Source: Planctomycetota bacterium
GTDB taxonomy: Bacteria > Planctomycetota > Planctomycetia > Pirellulales > UBA1268
Assembly (NCBI GenBank): GCA_029978905.1
Contig: JAPOIM010000042.1
Coordinates: forward strand, 1 to 40,211
Reading direction: 5' to 3'
DNA length: 40,211 nt
This document shows, in pieces, positions 8,356 to 15,733 of the stretch. Numbering within the stretch: position 1 is the first letter of the stretch; every line of letters begins with the position of its first letter. The notes beneath the pieces were generated by a model. That model did no database searches and was not told the DNA's origin. It saw nothing but the letters and a program-made list of their open reading frames with translations. The position numbers and the translations under genes are program-made.

Positions 8356-8661
8356 GGCTTGGGCCCTCCCAACGTCTGTTGAAGGCGGCTGTTTGCACCG
8401 CGTTCACGACCTGAAAAACCGCCCGAAGCCTAGTGATGGCAAGGGTTTAGTGTCAAATGAGCCAACGGCCCATGCGACCTGCTTGCCAGCATCCAAGGAG
8501 AGGATCGACCGGTGTGACCGGCAAACTTGATTTAATCCGTTTTTCTGTCACATGCCGCACGACTGCGAGGGGCTGGGGGCTCTGGGAAAACCGGCTACAC
8601 TCCGTCGTAGACGACCGCGGTAGACGCGATTGCCGCTGTTGACGTGATTTCTTGGAGCGCC
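8356..8661. other. intergenic region between divergent HU and pyrD
   Basis: These 306 bp hold no convincing gene. On the minus strand a TTGACA-like promoter for the HU gene is present. A short hairpin (CCGGT/ACCGG, 8509-8521) lies near the middle. TACACT at 8596-8601 on the plus strand could be a -10 for pyrD, but no good -35 accompanies it. Confidence 0.5.
8427..8456 (-). promoter_or_regulatory. putative promoter of the HU-family gene
   Basis: On the minus strand a perfect -35 hexamer TTGACA (8456-8451) is followed after 18 bp by TAGGCT (8432-8427), which keeps the key T, A and final T of the -10 consensus. It lies about 72 bp upstream of the HU start. Confidence 0.4.
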
Positions 8662-9687
8662 ATGTCTTTTCCTGCAAACCAACCCACGTCCACCGCTGCC
8701 GGCCCCTCCGTGGCGGAGGGGCCGCTCGCAGTGCAACTTGGGCGTCTGCGGCTCCCCAATCCGATCATGGTGGCGTCTGGCACCTTCGGCTACGGCCGCG
8801 AGATGGCGGACTACGTTGCGGTGGGGCAGTTGGGGGGAGTGGTTCCCAAGACGATCACGCCGCTTCCCCGCCGAGGCAACCATCCTTGGCGGACCGTGGA
8901 GACCACCGGCGGGCTGCTCAACTCGATTGGGCTCGATAACGATGGCGTTGAGGCCTTCGTGGAGAAGCAGCTGCCATGGCTGGTTGCCTGTGGGGCACCG
9001 GTGGTGGTGAGTGTTGCCGGCGGCTGTGTGAAGGAGTTCGTCGATCTGGCCGCGAGGCTCGACGGAATTCCCGGCATCGCGGCGCTCGAACTCAACATTT
9101 CCTGCCCCAACGTCAGCCATGGCGTGGACCTCGCCAGTGATCCGGAAATGTGTCGGCGGGTGGTCAGCGGTGTGCGTGAGGCCACGTCGTTGCCGGTGCT
9201 CGCAAAACTGTCGCCCAACGTGACGAGCATCGTGGCGATTGCCCGGGCTGCGGCCGACGGGGGGGCTGATGCGGTGACGCTCGTGAACACATGCCTCGGG
9301 ATCGTGGTCGACTGGCGTCGTCGCCGGCCGATGCTTGGCAACGGCATGGGGGGGCTCAGCGGGCCGGCGATCAAGCCGATCGCCCTGCGCTGCGTGTATC
9401 AGGTTCGCCAGGCAGTCGATGTGCCGATCATCGGGGTCGGCGGGATCGCCACCCTCGACGATGTGATGGAGTTTCTCGTCACCGGGGCCTCGGCCGTTCA
9501 GATCGGCACCGCGAGTTTCACTGAGCCGACCGTTGCGGGCCAGCTCCTGGAGCAGCTCCCTGAAGCACTTGCCGAAGCGGGGGTCGCCACCGTCGCAGAG
9601 CTGGTCGGTACGCTGAAGGTAAAGGGGCAACCGCTGGCTCCCGCCACGCCCACACCGGGCGAGCATCCCTCTGAGAGTGCATCATGA
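8662..9687 (+). CDS. pyrD: dihydroorotate dehydrogenase, class 1B-like
   Basis: The 341-residue flavoprotein oxidises dihydroorotate to orotate in pyrimidine synthesis. It shows the class 1 pattern: [14 protein letters not shown] at the N-terminus, PKTIT, the active-site loop NISCPN with catalytic Cys148, AKLSPN, and [14 protein letters not shown] plus GASAVQIGT near the FMN phosphate. Cys instead of Ser as base and the VSHG continuation fit class 1B, the NAD-linked type that normally partners PyrK. ATG 8662 has GGAG four bases upstream; an in-frame GTG at 8644 is an alternative. A ~30-residue tail rich in Pro/Thr/Ser ends in a four-base overlap (ATGA) with trpS. Confidence 0.92.
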   Translation: MSFPANQPTSTAAGPSVAEGPLAVQLGRLRLPNPIMVASGTFGYGREMADYVAVGQLGGVVPKTITPLPRRGNHPWRTVETTGGLLNSIGLDNDGVEAFVEKQLPWLVACGAPVVVSVAGGCVKEFVDLAARLDGIPGIAALELNISCPNVSHGVDLASDPEMCRRVVSGVREATSLPVLAKLSPNVTSIVAIARAAADGGADAVTLVNTCLGIVVDWRRRRPMLGNGMGGLSGPAIKPIALRCVYQVRQAVDVPIIGVGGIATLDDVMEFLVTGASAVQIGTASFTEPTVAGQLLEQLPEALAEAGVATVAELVGTLKVKGQPLAPATPTPGEHPSESAS

Positions 9688-10730
9688 CGTCACCTGAACC
9701 AGCCAACGCCAACGCCAGCGACGCGGCAGCCGCAAAGGAGCCCACGCAACTGCGAGTGCTCTCGGGCATCCAGCCCACGGGCCGCTTCCACTGGGGCAAC
9801 TACTTTGGAGCGATTCGGCAGTACATCGACCTGCAGCATGCCGGCGATGCCTACTACTTCATTGCCGATCTTCACGCCCTCACCACCGTCCGCGAGCCGG
9901 AGGTCTTGCGGTCGTTTGTCCGCGAGGCCGCGCTCGATCTCGTCGCCCTCGGGCTCGACCCGAAGCGGGCCACGCTCTTCGTGCAGTCGGATGTGCCGGA
10001 GGTGACCGAACTCACGTGGCTTTTGCTTACTGTCACGCCGATGGGGCTGCTGGAACGGTGCCACGCCTACAAGGAAAAGAAGGCCAAGGGGCTGCCCGCG
10101 GATGCTGGTCTCTTCACCTATCCCGTGCTGATGGCCGCCGACATCCTCGCCTACGACGCCAACACCGTCCCTGTCGGCGACGATCAGGTGCAGCACGTGG
10201 AGGTCTGCCGAGACCTCGCGGGCACCTTCAACCATCTCTATGGCGAGGTGTTCACGCTGCCCAAGGCGCGAGTCATCGAGACCGCGGCCCGAGTGCCCGG
10301 CACCGATGGCCAGAAGATGAGCAAGAGCTACGACAACACGATTCAGGTGTTTGAAGAGCCGGGCAAGCTGAAGAAAAAGGTGATGCGGATCACGACCGAT
10401 TCGCGGCCGATGGAAGCCCCCAAGGATCCCGAGACGGATCACCTCTTTGAGCTCTACCGCCTGATGGCCTCCGCAGAGGAGACGGCCGCGATGGCTGAGA
10501 CCTACCGCCGCGGCGGGTTTGGCTACGGCGAAATCAAAAAAGCGCTACATGCGGCCGCGGAGCAGTTCTTTGCCGAGGCTCGCACCCGGCGCGAGGCGTT
10601 GGCCGCCGACCCTGCGACGATCGACGGCATCCTCGAAGAAGGCGCCGCCAGGGCTCGCGAGCAAGCGACACGTGTGCTCGATCGCGCGCGAGCGGCTTGC
10701 GGGCTCAGTCGCGGACGAGGAGACCGCTGA
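9684..10730 (+). CDS. trpS: tryptophanyl-tRNA synthetase
   Basis: The 348-residue class I aminoacyl-tRNA synthetase charges tRNA-Trp. It carries the HIGH-type motif as HWGN (36-39) after SGIQPTGRF, the Trp-site region around [19 protein letters not shown], and the KMSKS motif (211-215) in [10 protein letters not shown]. The length is close to the usual 330-345, with about 20 extra Ala-rich residues at the N-terminus. The start ATG overlaps the pyrD stop by four bases, and acpS starts two bases after its stop, so the three genes are probably cotranscribed. Confidence 0.96.
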   Translation: MTSPEPANANASDAAAAKEPTQLRVLSGIQPTGRFHWGNYFGAIRQYIDLQHAGDAYYFIADLHALTTVREPEVLRSFVREAALDLVALGLDPKRATLFVQSDVPEVTELTWLLLTVTPMGLLERCHAYKEKKAKGLPADAGLFTYPVLMAADILAYDANTVPVGDDQVQHVEVCRDLAGTFNHLYGEVFTLPKARVIETAARVPGTDGQKMSKSYDNTIQVFEEPGKLKKKVMRITTDSRPMEAPKDPETDHLFELYRLMASAEETAAMAETYRRGGFGYGEIKKALHAAAEQFFAEARTRREALAADPATIDGILEEGAARAREQATRVLDRARAACGLSRGRGDR

Positions 10731-10731
10731 C

Positions 10732-11139
10732 ATGGGTGTGCTCGGCATCGGCACCGACATCACAGAATGCCTGCGGATCGCCCAGATGATCGAGCGGCAT
10801 GGCGAACTCTTCGTGGGCCGCGTCTTTACACCAGCCGAAATCGACTACTGCCGCAGTCGCCGTATGGCCACGCAGCACTTTGCCGGACGCTGGGCTGCCA
10901 AGGAAGCCGTCCTCAAGGCCATCGGCACGGGCTGGCGGCGCGGCATCAGCTGGCGCGACATCGAGGTGCGGAACACCAACGCGGGGCGTCCGGTGGCTCG
11001 TCTCTACGGGGGCACGCTGGCGATCGCCGAAAAGCTCGGCATCCAGTGCGTGCTCGTCAGCATCTCGCACTGCCGCTCCCACGCCACGGCCTACGCCGTC
11101 GCCCTCGATGATGTGCCGTGGGGCGAGGAAGACGACTGA
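10732..11139 (+). CDS. acpS: holo-[acyl-carrier-protein] synthase
   Basis: The 135-residue protein transfers 4'-phosphopantetheine from CoA to acyl carrier protein. It begins MGVLGIGTDITE, with the Mg-binding Asp, and has FAGRWAAKEAVLKAIGTG with the second conserved Glu/Lys group; SISHCRSHATAYAV near the end is also typical. Length matches the family (about 120-135). ATG 10732 was chosen because the conserved domain starts at its first residues and GAGGAG lies upstream; the open frame extends further into trpS. The C-terminus is acidic. Confidence 0.94.
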   Translation: MGVLGIGTDITECLRIAQMIERHGELFVGRVFTPAEIDYCRSRRMATQHFAGRWAAKEAVLKAIGTGWRRGISWRDIEVRNTNAGRPVARLYGGTLAIAEKLGIQCVLVSISHCRSHATAYAVALDDVPWGEEDD

Positions 11140-11160
11140 TCCGGCGGCAAGGTCCGCTCC

Positions 11161-11236
11161 GGCCCGTCGGCGGTAAAAGCCTCATCGCTGGGAAAGGATA
11201 TTCCCACGCTCTTCGCCTTTCCCCGACCGCCGGGCC
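11161..11236. terminator. long imperfect hairpin between convergent genes
   Basis: The 153-bp gap between acpS (+) and the topoisomerase-like gene (-) holds nested inverted repeats. GGCCC (11161-11165) and GGCGGT (11169-11174) pair with ACCGCC (11226-11231) and GGGCC (11232-11236); inside lies TGGGAA (11189-11194) opposite TTCCCA (11201-11206). There is no T-run, so it may be a factor-independent pause or 3' stabilising structure rather than a classic terminator. Confidence 0.4.
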
Positions 11237-11292
11237 TTCGCTTCCCGTAAGGGGCTGATTGGCGAGCCTTGGGCAGCCGTGTGCGGTGGAGG

Positions 11293-13221
11293 TTAGAGGT
11301 CGAGGCGACTTCGGCGGCGCGAACGGGGCCGTGCTCGGCGTGAACCGGCTCGTGCTTCGAGGAGGCGGAGGGCGTCTTGGAGGGAGACGCTCTCAGGATC
11401 GGCGTCTTTGGGGATCGAGGCGTTGGTGACCCCATCTGACACGTAAGGGCCAAAGCGACCGTTTCTCAGCACGACCGGTTTCTGCGTGACCGGAGACTCG
11501 CCGAGTGTTTTTGGGGAGGGATGGGCGTCGTCTTCGGTGAGCTTTGCCTGCTTGAGGAGGTCGATCGCTTGTTCAAGCGTGACGTCGAGCGGCGAGAGCT
11601 CGGGCGGAAGGCTCCGCGACTCTGGCCCACTGGCGATGTAGGGGCCAAAACGACCGTTGCAGGCGGTGATGTTCAAGCCATGGTCCGGATGCGGTCCGAG
11701 GATGCGCGGGAGCTCCAGAAGTTGGAGCGCCGTTGCCAGGGTGAGGGTGTCGCGTGACATGCCCGCAAGGAGCGACGCGGTGCGTGTTGGCTGCGTGGAG
11801 TTGTCGGCGTCGCCAAGCTGGACATAGGTGCCGAAGCGGCCGGCACGCACATACACCGGCAGGCCTGTGGTGGGGCACTGGCCGAGGGGTTTGTCTCGCT
11901 CCGTTCGCGCAAGGAGTTCGCCGCATTTTGTGGACGTGAGTTCGTCGGGAGCGAGTGTCTCCTCCGGTGGGAGCAGCATCTGACGCCCGTCAGCATCTTC
12001 CAGTCGCGGGCCCTCAGCGGTGATCCGGACGAGAAAGCCGCCGGCCAGTTCGATGGCGTGGTCGGTGTCGTGTGCTGTGGCAAAGGCAGGCCAGGTGGGG
12101 AGCAGTTCTTGGCCGCGAAGGCAACAGGAGTGGTGCTCGTGCACCAGGTCGTCGATTGCGTTGACGCAGCGCTCGGCATGGCTCCCTGTGGCGGCGGCCA
12201 GGTCTTCGCTGAGCGAGGCTTCGGTGTAGCGGGCGGGGGGCTGCGAGGTGTGTTCGCTGGCCTCGAGTGAACGGCAGTCGACCACGTCGCCCAGGGTGAC
12301 GTCGAGGAGGCGTGGGGTGATGGCCTCGGCGGCGGCCGCACGGTCATCGAAGGCGCGCAGGAAGCCGCGGTGCTCAATCGTTTGTTCGTCAGACGTGAAG
12401 CGGACCGCTTCCTCGTTGGCAAGTCTGGCCTCGATGGTGAGCGTGACCCTCTGGCCGTGGGCAGCCGTCATCTGCGTGGCGAGCGTGTGTTTCCAGATCA
12501 GGTCGTACAGCAGTAACTCAGCCCCAAAGAGTCGGGAGCGGAGCGCGGAGGCCGGCTGGCCGACGTCGATCGGGCGGATGGCTCCGGCGGATGGGGCGTC
12601 GTGCGAGCTGTCGCTTGCGGTGCCAAACGTTCTGCGAGCGCGGGCGACGTGGTCGGCACCGAACAGCTTCTTGGCCACGAGTCGGATGGCCGCGGCCGTT
12701 TCTGCGGGGAGAAACGTGGACGCGGTGCGCACCGAGGTCAGGAAGCCGTTCTCAGCCAGCCATGTGCCTGCCCGCAGGGTTTGGCGTGGGCTCCACCCAA
12801 GCGAGGTGTTCGCTTCGTGAAGCAGCGTGGTGGTGGTGAGCGGGGGGGCTGGCTGGAGCTCGAATGGGGTGACAGTTCGGCCGACCACCTGGAACGAGGC
12901 CAGCTCAAGTCGGTGGCGGAGGTCGACGGCCGAGGCTTCGTCGACGAGGGGGACGGACGCCTGAGCCCGTGGGACCGCGGGCAGTGCGGTTTGAGCCGCT
13001 GGGGGCTGCGGTCGTTCGCTGAGGCTCGTCACGCGGGCGGGAAAGCCTGGGGCGGGTGGCTCCCGCCGGGCAGCCAGGACGGCAGAGAGTTCCCACCACG
13101 TCTGGCGGCGAAACGCCATCCGCTCCCGCTCCCGTTCGACGAGCAGCTGCAGCGCGCGGTGTTTAAGGGTGTCGACTTCGGGGGGAAGTCCCTGCGTTTC
13201 TTGAAACTCAGGCAGTTTCAT
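11293..13221 (-). CDS. topoisomerase IA-like protein lacking TOPRIM and catalytic Tyr (probable pseudoenzyme)
   Basis: The 642-residue protein aligns by eye with bacterial TopA from just after the TOPRIM domain onward. RALQLLVERERERMAF (23-38) matches the RLIVEREREI segment; PPLTTTTLLHEA (126-137) matches PFTTSTLQQEA; LYDLIWKHTLATQM (238-251) and HTSQPPARYTEASL (324-337) are also recognisable. Three C-terminal Topo_C repeats carry GRFGxYV-type motifs near 461, 523 and 588, and the tail is basic. The normal ENGYITYMRT active-site segment reads ENGFLTSVRT, with Ser163 in place of the nucleophilic Tyr. HEAIRP has become SAGAIRP, and the GRPSTY region is GSHAER. No TOPRIM sequence exists upstream, where the next gene lies. 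ATG 13221 is the likeliest start; GTG 13278 or 13407 would add poorly conserved residues. DNA binding without cleavage is inferred. Confidence 0.75.
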   Translation of the reverse strand: MKLPEFQETQGLPPEVDTLKHRALQLLVERERERMAFRRQTWWELSAVLAARREPPAPGFPARVTSLSERPQPPAAQTALPAVPRAQASVPLVDEASAVDLRHRLELASFQVVGRTVTPFELQPAPPLTTTTLLHEANTSLGWSPRQTLRAGTWLAENGFLTSVRTASTFLPAETAAAIRLVAKKLFGADHVARARRTFGTASDSSHDAPSAGAIRPIDVGQPASALRSRLFGAELLLYDLIWKHTLATQMTAAHGQRVTLTIEARLANEEAVRFTSDEQTIEHRGFLRAFDDRAAAAEAITPRLLDVTLGDVVDCRSLEASEHTSQPPARYTEASLSEDLAAATGSHAERCVNAIDDLVHEHHSCCLRGQELLPTWPAFATAHDTDHAIELAGGFLVRITAEGPRLEDADGRQMLLPPEETLAPDELTSTKCGELLARTERDKPLGQCPTTGLPVYVRAGRFGTYVQLGDADNSTQPTRTASLLAGMSRDTLTLATALQLLELPRILGPHPDHGLNITACNGRFGPYIASGPESRSLPPELSPLDVTLEQAIDLLKQAKLTEDDAHPSPKTLGESPVTQKPVVLRNGRFGPYVSDGVTNASIPKDADPESVSLQDALRLLEARAGSRRARPRSRRRSRLDL

Positions 13222-13331
13222 CGCGATGGCTCGTTGCCGCTGCTTTTTTGGGATTGCTCGCGGGCCTGCTGGGAACACGTCTGGCAGGCGTCTTTCGCGG
13301 GTGGCCAGCCGTCTGACGCCCCGAATCGGGA

Positions 13332-13359
13332 TTGCAGTTGGCACTACGGGCGCTACAAT
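13332..13359 (+). promoter_or_regulatory. putative promoter of the PpiD-like gene
   Basis: TTGCAG (13332-13337) and TACAAT (13354-13359) are separated by 16 bp, a good sigma-70-type match, 132 bp upstream of ATG 13492. The predicted start of transcription falls inside the hairpin described next. Confidence 0.5.
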
Positions 13360-13362
13360 CGT

Positions 13363-13390
13363 CGCTTTCGCTCTAGAGAAAGCGTTTTTT
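13363..13390 (+). terminator. hairpin plus T6, terminator- or attenuator-like
   Basis: CGCTTTC (13363-13369) pairs with GAAAGCG (13378-13384) around an eight-base loop and is followed directly by TTTTTT (13385-13390), the layout of an intrinsic terminator on the plus strand. No plus-strand gene ends within 2 kb upstream. It may stop antisense transcription through the topoisomerase-like gene or act on the leader of the downstream gene. Confidence 0.45.
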
Positions 13391-13491
13391 CGGTCTCCGG
13401 AAGACACTTCGAGCGAACTCGTTGCCTCGTTTTCCGTTTCAAGCCTTCAAGGCTCCCGTCGGCGGTCCGCCGGCCCGATTCAGGTGATTGC

Positions 13492-15717
13492 ATGGCCGGC
13501 TCGTTCGACGTTTTTCGACGCTACCAAAAATCGCTGCTGGTCTTCGTGGCCATTATGGCGATGCTCGCGTTCTTTGTGCTTCCTCCGTTCTTGCAGATGG
13601 GAAGTGGCACGCTCGCGGGTGATCCGCTTGTGGCTCGCTGGAGCGGCGGCGAGGTGCGGGAAGCCGACCTCGAACGCTCCGTGTCGATGCGGGCGATCCT
13701 GAACAGGTTTCTCATCGAAGCTGCGGTACAGGCCGGTCGCGATCCCTCCAGGCTCCCCCTCTTCCCCGAGAGCGAAGACGCGGTCGTTCGCACGCGGCTG
13801 ATCGTCGAAGAGGCGCGGGAAGTCGGGATCGTGGTGACCGATGCGGCGATCAATGAGTTCTTGGCCGACTGGACCAACAATCAGGTTCGGGCCGAGCAGT
13901 TCAGCCAGATTCTCAGCGGTCTGCGGTTGAGCATGCTCGGTGCCTCCGAAACCGACGTGTTTGAGGCTCTGCGATACGAGCTGACCGCGCGGAACATGCT
14001 CTTGCTGTTCCAAACCGGTTTCTCCGGCGACCCACCCGGCTGGCGGTGGGACGCGTTTCGTCGACTGCAGCAGAAGGCGATCGTGGAAGTGATCCCGGTC
14101 ACCTGCGAGTCGCTGGCCGATCGGGTGGCGGCTCCCAGTGAATCATCGCTGCAGGCCCTCTACGACGAGTACCGAGAGTTTCTCCCCGTGCCAGCGAGTG
14201 CGGAGCCAGGATTCCGCGAGCCCCACCGCGTCGCGTTTGAATATCTCACCGCCGATCAGGCGCTGTTTGTCGACGCGCTGAAGCCTGACGTCACCGACGA
14301 AGAGATCGCCGCCTACTACGAAGAAAACAAGGCGATCCGCTATCGTGCCCTGCCAGGCAGTTCGAACTCGGCTGAGGAACCCGCTGCTGAGGAACCCGCT
14401 GCTGAGGAACCTGCTGCTGAGGAACCCGCTGCTGAGGAACCTGCTGCTGAGGAACCTGCTGCTGAGGAACCTGCTGCTGAGGATGGCTCGTCGCGGGAGC
14501 GTGCTGGCCGTTCGCGATTCTCGTTCGTGTCGGCTCGGGCAGACGATGGAGAGGAGCCCGCCGCGACGGCCGAGGAGTCCGCTGCGGAGCCGGCAAACCC
14601 CGAGGCGCCTGCGGAGAGTGAGGCTCCCGCAGACGAGCCTGCGACCGAAGCCCCCGCGGCGGCCGAGGTGGCAGTGGAGTCCGCCGAGACGACCGCCGAG
14701 CCGGCTCCTGCGACTGAGGCCGCCGACGTTGCCACAGAGCCTGCTGCGGAAGCGAGTTTCCGGCCGCTGGCTGAGGTGGCCGAAGAGATCCGGGAGCAAC
14801 TCGCCTCCGAGAGGGCCGAGCAGAAGATCAACGAGATTTTTGCCGCCGTCGCTGCGGATCTCACGGCTTATGGCGAGGAGTATGCCCTCTGGCAGGCTCG
14901 GGGCGAGACCGGCACCGAGCCGCCCACCCCCCCGGATTTTGCGAAGATTGCCGAAACACAGGGGCTGACGTCGGGGCGCTCCGACCTCGTCGCTCCGGTT
15001 GACGCGGTTGAAGAGCCTGGCATCGGTCGGAGCTTTGATCTCGTGCCAGATCCAGGCAGCCGATTTGGGATTCGCCAGCGTTCTTGGCTGGAGATGATGT
15101 TTGGGGAAGGGGCTCAGGTGCTCCGGCCACAAACGTCTCGTGATCTCACCGGCAATCGCTTTCTCTCGTGGAAAACCCAGGACCAGCCCGAGTTTGTGCC
15201 GACCTTCGCCGCCGCCAAGGAGAACGTGGAAAAAGCCTGGCGGATCATCGAGGCGCGCGACCTTGCTCAGAAAGAGGCCGAGCAGCTCGCGGAGCAGTCC
15301 AAGAGTCGCGACGTGTCGCTGGAACAGCTGGCCGCCGACCGCGGTGATGTGGAGATGACGCAGGCGGGCCCGTTTGCGTGGTACGACGCCGCCAGCGGTG
15401 TGCCCGAGATCTCGCAGCCTCCCGGTGTGTTCTTGCCCGGTGATGAGTTCATGCAGGCGGTGTTCCGTCTGGTACCGGGGGAGACCGCCGTGGCCTTCAA
15501 TGAGCCAAAGACGGTTTGCTACTGCGTGCGGCTGCTCTCCCTCACACCTCCAGACTCCGAACTGCGGGCGCAGTTTCTTGATCGTCGCGACGACGTGATG
15601 TCGCTCGACCAGGTCGCCCAGCAGTCCTACGGCGCCATCTTTGAGCGATGGATTGAGGGCCTCGAAGACCGTTACAACCTTCGCTGGGAGCGTCAGCCTC
15701 GCCAGGCGGGGCGGTAG
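13492..15717 (+). CDS. PpiD/SurA-like membrane-anchored periplasmic folding protein
   Basis: The 741-residue protein starts with a cytoplasmic stub (FDVFRRYQKS) and one membrane helix (about residues 17-38), like PpiD. A SurA/PpiD-type N-terminal region with VVRTRLIVEEAREVGI and similar helices follows (about 50-290), suggesting a periplasmic chaperone or peptidyl-prolyl isomerase. Residues ~293-425 are low complexity: seven AEEPA units, then mixed Ala/Glu/Pro. The C-terminal third (about 425-740) includes VSLEQLAADRG and AVFRLVPGE, as in parvulin-type proteins, but I cannot point to a complete isomerase active site. ATG 13492 was chosen since the anchor begins there; the open frame continues upstream over the opposite-strand gene. 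It ends 16 bp from the convergent glgB stop. Confidence 0.7.
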   Translation: MAGSFDVFRRYQKSLLVFVAIMAMLAFFVLPPFLQMGSGTLAGDPLVARWSGGEVREADLERSVSMRAILNRFLIEAAVQAGRDPSRLPLFPESEDAVVRTRLIVEEAREVGIVVTDAAINEFLADWTNNQVRAEQFSQILSGLRLSMLGASETDVFEALRYELTARNMLLLFQTGFSGDPPGWRWDAFRRLQQKAIVEVIPVTCESLADRVAAPSESSLQALYDEYREFLPVPASAEPGFREPHRVAFEYLTADQALFVDALKPDVTDEEIAAYYEENKAIRYRALPGSSNSAEEPAAEEPAAEEPAAEEPAAEEPAAEEPAAEEPAAEDGSSRERAGRSRFSFVSARADDGEEPAATAEESAAEPANPEAPAESEAPADEPATEAPAAAEVAVESAETTAEPAPATEAADVATEPAAEASFRPLAEVAEEIREQLASERAEQKINEIFAAVAADLTAYGEEYALWQARGETGTEPPTPPDFAKIAETQGLTSGRSDLVAPVDAVEEPGIGRSFDLVPDPGSRFGIRQRSWLEMMFGEGAQVLRPQTSRDLTGNRFLSWKTQDQPEFVPTFAAAKENVEKAWRIIEARDLAQKEAEQLAEQSKSRDVSLEQLAADRGDVEMTQAGPFAWYDAASGVPEISQPPGVFLPGDEFMQAVFRLVPGETAVAFNEPKTVCYCVRLLSLTPPDSELRAQFLDRRDDVMSLDQVAQQSYGAIFERWIEGLEDRYNLRWERQPRQAGR
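14371..14484 (+). repeat. 15-bp tandem repeat encoding (AEEPA)7
   Basis: Seven complete copies of GCTGAGGAACCYGCT run from 14371 to 14475, followed by a partial copy to 14484. The only differences are a C/T at one wobble position, in the order C C T C T T T. Fifteen bases keep the frame, so copy-number change would lengthen or shorten the protein without disrupting it. Confidence 0.95.
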
Positions 15718-15733
15718 TCGTCAGCGGTCGCAC

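Noticed and set aside
12601-13491. Plus-strand open frame running from 12601 into the PpiD-like gene
   Set aside because: It is antisense to the topoisomerase-like gene, has no family motifs, and the real protein begins with its anchor at ATG 13492.
13222-13720. A frameshifted TOPRIM domain upstream of the topoisomerase-like gene
   Set aside because: The three minus-strand frames there show no TOPRIM motifs, and the region is the start of the PpiD-like gene on the other strand.
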